Of a DNA stretch of 54,714 bases, positions 37,469 through 44,948 are shown one piece after another. The translations under genes and the position numbers were made by a program. Position 1 is the first letter of the stretch, and the number at the start of each line of letters is the position of its first letter. The notes under the pieces were generated by a model. The model did no database searches and was not told the DNA's origin. It saw only the letters and a program-made list of their open reading frames with translations. This stretch comes from Hydrogenophaga intermedia (lineage in GTDB: Bacteria > Pseudomonadota > Gammaproteobacteria > Burkholderiales > Burkholderiaceae_C): positions 1-54,714 of the forward strand of contig NZ_JAMBNO010000023.1 in NCBI RefSeq assembly GCF_023715105.1, given 5' to 3'.

Positions 37469-37484
37469 TGGCACGTCAATTGCT
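37469..37484 (+). promoter_or_regulatory. Sigma-54 promoter (-24/-12) for the PEP-CTERM gene
   Basis: TGGCACG (37469-37475), TCAA, TTGCT (37480-37484) matches the RpoN consensus TGGCACG-N4-TTGCW at every fixed base. The predicted start is near 37495, about 44 bp before the GTG start at 37539. It implies control by an enhancer-binding protein, plausibly of the PrsR type known for PEP-CTERM genes. Confidence 0.75.
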
Positions 37485-37538
37485 GATTCGTGCCACATCC
37501 CGGCCTCGGCCGTCCACTGAACCCCCAAGGAAGCTGCC

Positions 37539-38249
37539 GTGAAACTGAAATCCATCCTCTCCCAAGTCGCGCTGGCGCTCGGTACCGTGGTCTTGATGGG
37601 CACCACCTCGGTGGCGAGCGCCGCTGCGGTGATCAATGGCAGCGACTTCACCAACGGCCAACCCAGTCAGGTGATCGGCGGTTTGAACTGGACCATCGCG
37701 CCCGGCGGGACCTTCCAGAAAAAGACCATGGGCGGGTTCACGGGCGTGGGCATCAGCGGTGGTCGCACCGGCGACGAGATCGACATCGGCGAGTACCTCA
37801 CCGGCACCGCGGTCTCGGGCACCTTCGGCATCGCGGGCTTCACGCTAGGCGTGCTGTTCGACGGCCCCGAGTTCGGCGACTACAACGAGATCGCCCAGAT
37901 CACGGCCGTTCGCCAGGGCGGCGGTTCCATTATTCATACCCTGCGCGCCGATACCGCCACCACCGCCATCTGGAGTGGCACAGGCGACTTGGCCAACCTC
38001 TCGCAGGCGGCCGACGGTTCGGGTGCTGTCTGGGCGCTGACCGGCAACCCGTTTGGCAGCTACACCGATTTCGTGAGCATCTCGTTCACCGCGCTGACCA
38101 GTACCTTCTGCGACTACCAGAGCTGCAACAACCAGTCCGACTTCACGCTGGTGCAGCTCAAGACCACCGATGTGCCCGAGCCGGCCAGCCTGGCCCTGCT
38201 GGGCCTCGGCCTGGTGGGCTTGGCCGCTGCGCGCCGCCGCAAAGCCTGA
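37539..38249 (+). CDS. PEP-CTERM sorting domain-containing protein
   Basis: A secreted protein of 236 aa. The N-terminal signal peptide is MKLKSILSQVALALGTVVLMG, ending near VASA. The C-terminal sorting signal is VPEPASLALLGLGLVG followed by a basic AARRRK tail. Exosortase EpsH-type enzymes recognise this tail and process the protein at the envelope, often for exopolysaccharide or floc formation. The middle is glycine-, threonine- and serine-rich with one CDYQSC cysteine pair, and no enzymatic domain is evident. The start is GTG 37539. The promoter is sigma-54 type (37469-37484). No exosortase gene lies in this window. Confidence 0.88.
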   Translation: MKLKSILSQVALALGTVVLMGTTSVASAAAVINGSDFTNGQPSQVIGGLNWTIAPGGTFQKKTMGGFTGVGISGGRTGDEIDIGEYLTGTAVSGTFGIAGFTLGVLFDGPEFGDYNEIAQITAVRQGGGSIIHTLRADTATTAIWSGTGDLANLSQAADGSGAVWALTGNPFGSYTDFVSISFTALTSTFCDYQSCNNQSDFTLVQLKTTDVPEPASLALLGLGLVGLAAARRRKA

Positions 38250-38267
38250 ACAGCCAGCGCCCAACCG

Positions 38268-38292
38268 AAGCCCCGCTTTGGCGGGGCTTTTT
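38268..38292. terminator. Intrinsic terminator, bidirectional
   Basis: A 9-bp stem AAGCCCCGC (38268-38276) / GCGGGGCTT (38281-38289) with loop TTTG, then TTTTT running to 38292. It ends the PEP-CTERM gene and touches the stop of the convergent LysR gene, so it may serve both directions. Confidence 0.85.
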
Positions 38293-39194
38293 CATTTGGC
38301 ATCGAAGGCCATGGCCAGCTCGTCGAGCAGGGCGCGCACACGCGGCGGCATCAGGCGTTGCGTGGGCATCACGAGGTGGATGGGGATGTCGGGCGGACGC
38401 AGGCTTGGCAACACCTCCACCAGCGCGCCACTCGCGAGTTCGTCCTCCACCATGTAGTCGGGCAACTGGGTCAGGCCCAGGCCCAGTGCGGCCGCGTGCG
38501 CCATGGCCTCGCCATCGTTGATGCGCACCGTGTGCTCGGGGTGCAGCGTCATTGCCTTGCCTTTCACCACGAACTGCAAGGGCCGGTCCCGCCCGCTGGA
38601 GTGCTGGCGATAGACGATGAAGGGGTGGCGCGCGAGATCGTCGAAGCGCCGTGGGCGCCCGACGCGTTGCAGATAGCCGGGTGCGGCACACAACAGCATG
38701 GACTGCTTCGCAAAGCGCCGTGCAACCAGGCCCGAATCCTCAAGCCTGCCCACGCGCACGGCAGCGTCAAGCCCGCCCTGCACCAGGTCGGCATAGGCGT
38801 CGGAGAGGTGCACGTCGAGCGTGATGCCGGGGTGCTTGCGCACGAGTGAGGCCAGCACCGGCAGCAGTTTGCGCCGCCCGTACGCGATCGGAAGGTCAAG
38901 CCGCAACGTCCCGCTGGGCGTGGCGCGACGGCCGTCGGCTTCTTCTTGAAGCTCCTGCAATTCCCCCAGCACGCGCTGGCAGCGTGCGAACAGCCGCTCG
39001 CCGTCTTCGGTGAGATTCACCTTGCGTGTGGTGCGGTGAAAAAGACGCACGCCCAGTGAGTCTTCAAGCCGTCCGACAGCCTTGGCCAAGGTGGACGGCG
39101 CCTGACCGAGTTCGCGTGCCGCGGCAGCGAAGCTTTGTCGACGCGCCACCTCGGAGAACGCGATCAGCGCGTGCGCGCCTGCAATGCCGGTCAT
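38292..39194 (-). CDS. LysR family transcriptional regulator
   Basis: A 300-aa regulator. The N-terminal HTH (about residues 8-66) reads ALIAFSEVARRQSFAAAARELGQAPSTLAKAVGRLE, followed by the co-inducer domain (GTLRLDLPIAYGRRKLLPVLASLVRKHPGITLDVHLSD). It most resembles the CrgA/DmlR-like group of LysR regulators. It diverges from the cupin gene at 39338; two ATTC-N6-GAAW sites lie in the gap, so it probably controls the cupin and its own transcription. The effector is unknown. Confidence 0.9.
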   Translation of the reverse strand: MTGIAGAHALIAFSEVARRQSFAAAARELGQAPSTLAKAVGRLEDSLGVRLFHRTTRKVNLTEDGERLFARCQRVLGELQELQEEADGRRATPSGTLRLDLPIAYGRRKLLPVLASLVRKHPGITLDVHLSDAYADLVQGGLDAAVRVGRLEDSGLVARRFAKQSMLLCAAPGYLQRVGRPRRFDDLARHPFIVYRQHSSGRDRPLQFVVKGKAMTLHPEHTVRINDGEAMAHAAALGLGLTQLPDYMVEDELASGALVEVLPSLRPPDIPIHLVMPTQRLMPPRVRALLDELAMAFDAK

Positions 39195-39222
39195 GAAGGT
39201 CCCATCTGGATTAACGAAGAAT

Positions 39223-39264
39223 ATTCGGCAATGAAACGATGCTAAAGCTTATTCCGGATTGAAT
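39223..39264. promoter_or_regulatory. Two candidate LysR sites ATTC-N6-GAAA and ATTC-N6-GAAT
   Basis: ATTCGGCAATGAAA (39223-39236) and ATTCCGGATTGAAT (39251-39264) share most bases and are 28 bp apart in the lysR-cupin gap. The second is an inverted repeat, as expected of the high-affinity recognition site of a LysR protein. The first is a weaker copy, as for an activation site. Confidence 0.45.
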
Positions 39265-39337
39265 TCAACTGCCAGACACTGCGCCCCGCAGCGGGCCATG
39301 GTGGTCCGCACAAACCCCGGACGAAAGGAGTCCCACC

Positions 39338-39715
39338 ATGTATGTCATCGATCAATCCACCCCGGCAGCGACGCCCATCGAAGGCCTGGCACACGCCACC
39401 TGGGCAGGCGTCAGCGACGGCCTCACGCAGTTGTCCGTCTGGCGCCAGACGCTGACGCCCGGCGCGGCAACCCCTCCACACAGCCACAGCTGCGACGAGG
39501 TGGTGCTTTGCCATGCGGGCCAGGGCGAATTGCATATCGACGGCCAGGTCCGGAGCTTCGGCGCCGGCCAGAGTGTGGTGCTGCCGCGCGAGAAGCTGCA
39601 CCAGCTGTTCAGTGTGGGCGCCACCCCGCTGGAGCTCACCGGCATCTTCGGCCAGACGCCAGTGCCGGTGCGCCTGCCCGATGGCCAGGCGCTGGAACTG
39701 CCCTGGCGCAGCTGA
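39338..39715 (+). CDS. Cupin domain protein
   Basis: A single-domain cupin of 125 aa. Cupin motif 1 is visible as PPHSHSCDEVVLCHAGQGELHIDG (metal ligands His48, His50 and Glu54), and motif 2 as PREKLHQLFSVG. It is a small beta-barrel protein that may be an enzyme (dioxygenase or isomerase) or a ligand-binding protein; nothing further can be told. AGGAG precedes the ATG. It is divergent from lysR and ends 2 bp before the modC stop. Confidence 0.85.
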   Translation: MYVIDQSTPAATPIEGLAHATWAGVSDGLTQLSVWRQTLTPGAATPPHSHSCDEVVLCHAGQGELHIDGQVRSFGAGQSVVLPREKLHQLFSVGATPLELTGIFGQTPVPVRLPDGQALELPWRS

Positions 39716-39717
39716 GC

Positions 39718-40809
39718 TCAGCGCAACACGGCCACGCCCTTGATGAGCGCGAACACGGGAAGCCCCGTTGCAAGGCCCAGACGCTGCACCGAACCCTGCG
39801 TGAGCCGCGCAAGCAGGCTTGTGCGATCGCCCAGTTGCAGCGTGACCAGCACCTGGCCGGGGCCGTCGTCGGTGAGCCCTTGCACGGTGGCGGGCAGCAC
39901 GTTGTTCACGCTGATCTGCCGGGGCTCCTGCAGCGCCACGCTGACGTCGCGTGCCTGCACCCGAACGCGCAGCGTGGTGCCGGGGGCATGCGGTTCGCGT
40001 CGCGGTGCAGTCAGCCGCAAGATCCCGCCGTCGATGGCAAGCGTGGTCAGGCCATCTGCGTCCGTGCCAAGCACCTGCCCGGTGATCAAGGCGCTGGCCG
40101 CATCGCCATGGGCGATCGGCAGCTCGCTGCGCGTGATCAGCTCGGCGATCGGGCCCTGCGCGCGCACGCGACCCTCCTCGAGCAACACCAGGTGGTCGGC
40201 CAGGCGCAGGGCTTCGTCGAACGCGTGCGTAACGTACACGATGGGCAAGTCAAGCCGCTCGTTCAATTGCTCCAGCCACGGCAGCACCTCGGCCTTGCGT
40301 GCGGCATCCAGCGATGCCAGAGGTTCGTCCATCAACAACACGCGCGGGCTGGTGGCCAGCGCGCGCGCAATGGCCACGCGCTGGCGTTCGCCGCCCGAGA
40401 GTTCGGCCGGCCGGCGATCGAGCAGGTGTGCAATGCCCAGCAATTGCAGGCCGTGGTCCCAGCCGTGGCGGCGCTGTGCGTCGGGCGTGCGGCGCCAGCC
40501 GTAGCGCAGGTTGTCGCGCACGTTCAGGTGTTCGAACAGGCTCGCTTCCTGAAACACGTAGCCCAGTGGGCGGCGGTGCGTGGGCAGGCAATGGCCGCGC
40601 GCGGTGTCGTTCCAGACCTCCCCGCCGACCACCACGCGCGCGCTCACTGCGGGCTCCAGCCCGGCGAGCACGCGCAGGCAGGTGGTCTTGCCCGAGCCCG
40701 ACGGCCCGAACAGCGCGGTGACACCGCGTCCGGGCAGTCGCAGGTCGACGTCGAGCGCAAAGTCGTTGCGCTGCACCTTGGCGCGCAGTTCGATCGGTTG
40801 GGAGTTCAT
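39718..40809 (-). CDS. modC: Molybdate ABC transporter ATPase ModC
   Basis: A 363-aa ATPase with Walker [10 protein letters not shown] (35-43), signature LSGGERQRV, Walker [14 protein letters not shown] and a C-terminal TOBE/Mop domain (about 290-360, [13 protein letters not shown]...[16 protein letters not shown]) that binds molybdate and provides regulation. The first ATG at 40809 overlaps the modB stop by 4 nt. A longer in-frame extension upstream is only the read-through of modB in another frame. Confidence 0.93.
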   Translation of the reverse strand: MNSQPIELRAKVQRNDFALDVDLRLPGRGVTALFGPSGSGKTTCLRVLAGLEPAVSARVVVGGEVWNDTARGHCLPTHRRPLGYVFQEASLFEHLNVRDNLRYGWRRTPDAQRRHGWDHGLQLLGIAHLLDRRPAELSGGERQRVAIARALATSPRVLLMDEPLASLDAARKAEVLPWLEQLNERLDLPIVYVTHAFDEALRLADHLVLLEEGRVRAQGPIAELITRSELPIAHGDAASALITGQVLGTDADGLTTLAIDGGILRLTAPRREPHAPGTTLRVRVQARDVSVALQEPRQISVNNVLPATVQGLTDDGPGQVLVTLQLGDRTSLLARLTQGSVQRLGLATGLPVFALIKGVAVLR

Positions 40810-41477
40810 GTGCGCCGCCGGTTGATCCACTGCAGCGACAGCAGCACCGCGAATGCAAAGACCAGCATCACCGCGGCCAGGCGGTGGGCGTCGGTGTACT
40901 CGAGCGCTTCCACGTGGTCGTAGATCTGCACCGAGACCACGCGCGTGACGCCGGGTATGTTGCCGCCGACCATGAGCACCACGCCGAACTCGCCCACGGT
41001 GTGGGCAAAGCTCATTACGGTGCCAGTGATGAGGCCGGGCCTGCACAGCGGCAGCACCACGGTGAAGAAACGGTCCAGCGGCGAGGCGCGCAGGCTGGCC
41101 GCGGCCTCCAGGGGACGCTCGCCCAGTTGCTGCATGGCCGTGAGCACCGGCTGCACCATGAAGGGCAGCGAATAGAAAACCGAGGCCACCACCAGCCCGC
41201 CGAAGCTGAAGGTCAGCAGGCCCAGACCGAGCGATTGCGTCCACTGCCCCACGGGCCCCTCGGGCCCCATGGCCACCAGCAGGTAAAAGCCCAGCACCGA
41301 GGGCGGCAACACGAAGGGCAGGGTGACCAGCGCCCCCACCGGGTGGCGCCACCACGAACGCGTGCGCGCCAGCCACCACGCCAGCGGCACGCCCAGCACC
41401 AGCAGGATCAGCGTGGTCAGCCCCGCGACGCGCAGCGTGAGCGCGATGGCCTGGAGGTCGGATGGCGTGAGGATCAC
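40806..41477 (-). CDS. modB: Molybdate ABC transporter permease ModB
   Basis: A 223-aa inner-membrane permease with about five helices. The permease loop ([48 protein letters not shown]) contains the EAA-type region; the phrase [20 protein letters not shown] is characteristic of ModB. The start is a GTG at 41477, immediately after the modA stop (41478). Confidence 0.93.
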   Translation of the reverse strand: MILTPSDLQAIALTLRVAGLTTLILLVLGVPLAWWLARTRSWWRHPVGALVTLPFVLPPSVLGFYLLVAMGPEGPVGQWTQSLGLGLLTFSFGGLVVASVFYSLPFMVQPVLTAMQQLGERPLEAAASLRASPLDRFFTVVLPLCRPGLITGTVMSFAHTVGEFGVVLMVGGNIPGVTRVVSVQIYDHVEALEYTDAHRLAAVMLVFAFAVLLSLQWINRRRT

Positions 41478-42236
41478 TCAGAGATCGTAGCCGTAGGAGC
41501 GAATCAAGGCCTTGACGCTCTCGCTGCGCAGCAGCTGCATCAGCGCGCGCGCCGCCTCGTTGTGCTCGCCACGCTTGAGCAGCACGGCGTCCTGTCGGAT
41601 GGGCGTGTACAGCGCCTGCGGCACCACCCACATCGAGCCGCCCTTGAGGCGACCGCCTTGCAGCACCTGCGACATCGCCACGAAGCCGATCTCGGCGTTG
41701 CCGGTGAACACAAAGTTGTGGGCCTGGCCGATGCTCTCACCTTGCACCAGGCGGGGCGTGATGCCCGTGGCCAGCCCGAGCTTGTCGATCGCTTCGATTG
41801 CGGCAGCGCCGTAGGGCGCTGTCTTGGGGTTGGCGATGGCCAGCTTGCGCCAGGCGCCGCTGCGCAACACATCGCCGCGTGCGTCTACCTGCGCGGCGTC
41901 GGCCGACCACAACACCAGCTTGCCGGTGGCGTAGGTGAAGCGGCTGCCGGGCACGGCCAGGCCGTCGGCCTCCAGTTGCTCGGGCACCCGCTGGTCGGCC
42001 GCGAGCATGGCGTCGAAAGGCGCGCCACTGCGAACCTGCGCGTACAGCCGGCCGGTCGAACCCACGGAAATCTCCAGCGTGTGGCCGGTGGTCTTGCGCA
42101 GCACCTCAGCCACCGCGCGCATGGGCTCGGCGAAGTTGGCGGCCACCGCCACCGTGGCCTGCGCCGCGTGCGCGCCCGTGATCCACATGGCCAGGGACAG
42201 CCCCAGCAATGGGGCACGAAGGCCTCGCACGAACAT
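41478..42236 (-). CDS. modA: Molybdate-binding protein ModA
   Basis: A periplasmic molybdate-binding protein of 252 aa with signal peptide FVRGLRAPLLGLSLAMW ending near AHAAQ. The mature start ATVAVAANFAEPM and the anion-binding loop SVGSTGRLYAQVRSGAPFDA are those of ModA. ATG 42236 is preferred over the ATG at 42242, because AAGGAG lies at proper distance only for 42236. It is the first gene of modABC, with half-site GCATACCGC upstream at 42285. Confidence 0.93.
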   Translation of the reverse strand: MFVRGLRAPLLGLSLAMWITGAHAAQATVAVAANFAEPMRAVAEVLRKTTGHTLEISVGSTGRLYAQVRSGAPFDAMLAADQRVPEQLEADGLAVPGSRFTYATGKLVLWSADAAQVDARGDVLRSGAWRKLAIANPKTAPYGAAAIEAIDKLGLATGITPRLVQGESIGQAHNFVFTGNAEIGFVAMSQVLQGGRLKGGSMWVVPQALYTPIRQDAVLLKRGEHNEAARALMQLLRSESVKALIRSYGYDL

Positions 42237-42284
42237 CGCCATCTCCTTGCCTGTATTCGCGTCTTCCGTTCGGAACCGCGATGA

Positions 42285-42293
42285 GCATACCGC
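42285..42293 (+). promoter_or_regulatory. Half-site GCATACCGC upstream of modA
   Basis: The 9-mer GCATACCGC is identical to the right arm and flank of the two inverted repeats at 30225-30247 and 47911-47933. Here the left arm is absent. It lies about 50 bp upstream of the modA ATG, which is transcribed in the opposite sense. Confidence 0.35.
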
Positions 42294-42333
42294 CGGGCAA
42301 GGCCTACCGGCGTGCGGGCGCGTCGCGGCTGGT

Positions 42334-43164
42334 TCAGTTGCAGCGCACCGTGGCATTGCCCGCCGGCGTTGGGACGTTGTCGAGCCGGGCCAGCACCTCG
42401 GCTCGTGGGCCGACGTCCTTCGACTCCATCTGCGCGCCCGCGCGCAGCCGCACGACGTCACCCACCTTCAGAGGCAGTTGTGGCGGCGCCAGCGCCACCC
42501 ATTGCGGCGCGTACCAGTCGCCCCCGTCAATCACCTTGAGCTGGCAGCCCAGTCGCAACACGCGCCCGGCCGCGAAGTCCTCGTCGCGCAGGGCATCGAG
42601 GCGCTGGAAGGCCGCCGACGCAAAGTCGTGCTGCCAGGCCGGGGGCGTGAGGTGCACCCGCAGGTGCCAGGTGGTGGCGCCTGCAGGCTCGCTCGTGTGA
42701 CACGCAGGGGTGGTTCGTGTGGGTGGTGTGTCGTCGACCCGTACGAACTGGCCGTGCAGCGCGCTGGCCCGCTCGGGCGCAACACCCGCCCAGGCGGAGC
42801 GGGCATCGCGCACGACGATGCGGCTGCCTTGTGCCAATGCGGTGCCGCGCGGCACCAGGGTCGTCACGCTGACCCAGCGTGTGCCGCCGCTGCGGCTGGC
42901 ATCGGGCACGCCGCATTCGCCCTGCACCAGGCGTGCTTCTTCGAGGTCACGTCGGACCACGCCCGCGCGCAGGGCGGCGTGCAGCGCCGGGTAGCCGTCG
43001 CGCAGGCTGTCCCGATCGGGCGCCACCTGCAGCACCTGGGCCGTGGTCTCGGCGCCCGCGCGTGGCGCCGTTTCGCAGGCGGCGAGCAGGCTGCACAAGG
43101 CGAGGGCGGCGATGCTGGCCAGCCGCGTTGTGCTTCGGGGTGTGGGGTCGGCAGGGGTCGTCAT
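42334..43164 (-). CDS. Hypothetical lipoprotein (276 aa)
   Basis: Unrecognised. The N-terminus ends its hydrophobic segment in ALALCSLLAAC, a lipobox with the cysteine near residue 30, so it is probably a lipoprotein. The mature region is beta-rich (TRWVSVTTLVPRGTALAQGSRIVV, LPLKVGDVVRLRAGAQMES), perhaps an OB- or SH3-like fold. It has several cysteines (GECGV, ACHTSE, LGCQL, RCN) that could form disulfides in the periplasm. The ATG at 43164 overlaps the hydrolase stop by 4 nt, so it is coupled to that gene, the only clue to function. Confidence 0.65.
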   Translation of the reverse strand: MTTPADPTPRSTTRLASIAALALCSLLAACETAPRAGAETTAQVLQVAPDRDSLRDGYPALHAALRAGVVRRDLEEARLVQGECGVPDASRSGGTRWVSVTTLVPRGTALAQGSRIVVRDARSAWAGVAPERASALHGQFVRVDDTPPTRTTPACHTSEPAGATTWHLRVHLTPPAWQHDFASAAFQRLDALRDEDFAAGRVLRLGCQLKVIDGGDWYAPQWVALAPPQLPLKVGDVVRLRAGAQMESKDVGPRAEVLARLDNVPTPAGNATVRCN

Positions 43165-44117
43165 GGCGAAGTTGTACCTGCAAGATGCTGCACGAGGAAG
43201 CGCCGGTAGCGCTGCGCCACGGCACGCGGCGCCTCCATCATGGGCAGGTGGCCCAGGTCCTCGAGCAGTTCGATCTCGGCGTCGGGGCGCTGACGCCGCA
43301 GTGCCCGCACGCCCGAGGCGTGGAACACGCGATCGCACCGGCCCCACAGCGCCAGCAGCGGCGTCTGCACGCCGGCCAGGCACAGCTGCAGCACATGGCG
43401 GTCGGCCAGGTGTTCCTGCCAGATCCGCTGGTTCGACGCGGCGCGGTCGATCGCGTCTGCACAGGCGGCGCGCCGGATCGGCCAGGGCAGCCAGGGGCGT
43501 TGTTCGAAGAGGCGCTCGAGCATGGCCTCGAACTCCCCGGGGTCTCGTGCGATCAGCGGTGCTTCACCGCGATCGATCATCCGGTCGGTCTCGCTGGGCA
43601 CCGGCGAGCGCAGGCCGTGCGGCGCGCCGACGAAGGCGAGCGTGGCCAGACGCTCGGGGCTGGCCAGGGCCAGCAGCGCGCCCAGGGCACCGCCCATTGA
43701 ACTGCCCGCCACGTGCACGCGCGGCAGCGCCAGGGCATCCAGGAGCGCCTGCAAGCGGGGCACCTGTTGCGCGTAGCCGTAGTGCTGGTCCTCGTGCCGA
43801 TCGCTTTCCCCGAACCCGGGCAGATCGGGAACGATCACGCGGTGGTGCCGCGTGAGCTGCCGCGCGAAGTCGACCCAGTGGTCCTTCTCGGCGAAGATGC
43901 CGTGCAGCAGCAGCACCGGCTCGCCGCGCCCGCCATCGAGATAATGCAGGCGGTGCCCGGCGACGCGGATCTCGTGCGCGCGCAGGCCCGCCATCCAGCG
44001 GTTCAACCCGATCAGCGGGGCTTTCAACAGATGTGGCAACCCATGGCTCGCGGTCTTCACGAAGCCGGCTTGGGCCAACCGGGGCGGCACCCGTTGGCGG
44101 GTGGTGGAAATCGGCAC
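43161..44117 (-). CDS. Alpha/beta-fold hydrolase
   Basis: A 318-aa serine hydrolase: oxyanion HGIFAEKDHW, nucleophile elbow GSSMGGA, an acid in WGRCDRVFH and catalytic histidine in LGHLPMMEAP. The N-terminal stretch of about 45 residues (TASHGLPHLLKAPLIGLNRWMAGL) is amphipathic and hydrophobic and may anchor the enzyme to a membrane, as in some lipases and esterases. The substrate is unknown. It is divergent from the AraC regulator (80 bp) and coupled to the lipoprotein gene by ATGA. Confidence 0.85.
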   Translation of the reverse strand: MPISTTRQRVPPRLAQAGFVKTASHGLPHLLKAPLIGLNRWMAGLRAHEIRVAGHRLHYLDGGRGEPVLLLHGIFAEKDHWVDFARQLTRHHRVIVPDLPGFGESDRHEDQHYGYAQQVPRLQALLDALALPRVHVAGSSMGGALGALLALASPERLATLAFVGAPHGLRSPVPSETDRMIDRGEAPLIARDPGEFEAMLERLFEQRPWLPWPIRRAACADAIDRAASNQRIWQEHLADRHVLQLCLAGVQTPLLALWGRCDRVFHASGVRALRRQRPDAEIELLEDLGHLPMMEAPRAVAQRYRRFLVQHLAGTTSP

Positions 44118-44197
44118 CTCGTTCTCCTGTGTCGTGTGGGGGCAGGGGCGTCACGGTACGGGTGGCGCGCCGCGCTGTCTTGAAGGTTTGGGCTGTG

Positions 44198-44935
44198 ATG
44201 GCTGGCAACGCATTGACGCTGTGCGCCGACAAGGCGCTCTACCTGGGTGAGCTGCCCGCCACCGGGCTGCACCGCCATGCGGCGCCGGTGTTGCTGCTGG
44301 GCTTGTCGGGGCGTTTCGCGATCGAGCGCCCCGGGGGCTGGCGCGAGACCTGCCACAGCGCGCTGATCGACGCTGGCGTGGAGCACCTGTTCGACCCGCA
44401 GGGCGAGCGCGTGGCCTTGATCTACCTGGAGCCGGACGCGCCCGAGGTGCGCCGGCTGCGGCCTCTGTTCGACCGACAAGGGCCGGTGCTGGGCGACTTT
44501 GCACCCCGCGCAGCACAGCGCTGGCACACCGAGCAACGCCTGCACAGCTTCGACCTGCCCGCGTTGCTGGGGCGCGCGGCCTGGCCACCGCTGCAGCCGG
44601 TGGACGCGCGCGTCTTGCGCAGCCTGCAGCGCTTGCGGGAAGCCGGCGAGACCGTGCCCGATCGCGAGGCGCTGGCGCACGAGGTGCATCTGTCGGCCTC
44701 TCGCTTCAACCACCTGTTCAGCGCCCAGGTCGGCGTGAGCTTTCGCAGCTATCGGGTCTGGGCGCAGGTGCGCCGCGCGATGGCGGGATACCGGCCCCGG
44801 GGCAGCCTCACCGACGCCGCCCTCGACGGCGCGTTCGCCGATTCGTCGCACTTCAGCCGCGTGTTCCGCAACACCTTCGGCATGACGCCGTCGAGCGTGC
44901 TCAAGCCGCTGCGCTCGGTGCGGTGGCTGGGCTGA
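44198..44935 (+). CDS. AraC family transcriptional regulator
   Basis: A 245-aa protein. The C-terminal AraC double helix-turn-helix (about residues 150-240) contains REALAHEVHLSASRFNHLFSAQVGVSFRSYRVWAQV and the second helix pair with FADSSHFSRVFRNTFGMTPSS. The N-terminal half is cupin-like but not clearly assigned (LHRHAAPVLLLGLSGRFAIE). Its start is ATG 44198. It likely controls the divergent hydrolase-lipoprotein operon. It ends 13 bp before the stop of the next, convergent gene. Confidence 0.88.
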   Translation: MAGNALTLCADKALYLGELPATGLHRHAAPVLLLGLSGRFAIERPGGWRETCHSALIDAGVEHLFDPQGERVALIYLEPDAPEVRRLRPLFDRQGPVLGDFAPRAAQRWHTEQRLHSFDLPALLGRAAWPPLQPVDARVLRSLQRLREAGETVPDREALAHEVHLSASRFNHLFSAQVGVSFRSYRVWAQVRRAMAGYRPRGSLTDAALDGAFADSSHFSRVFRNTFGMTPSSVLKPLRSVRWLG

Positions 44936-44948
44936 GGCGCTGCCTGGC

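Noticed and set aside
40884..42284. A 466-codon open frame antisense to modB and modA
   Set aside because: Composition bias (His, Gln, Arg) and lack of any domain; the mod genes are complete on the minus strand.
42237..42333. Molybdenum-cofactor riboswitch or ModE box before modA
   Set aside because: The 97-bp gap has no room or structure for the riboswitch and no CGCTATAT-type ModE site; only the half-site noted above is present.
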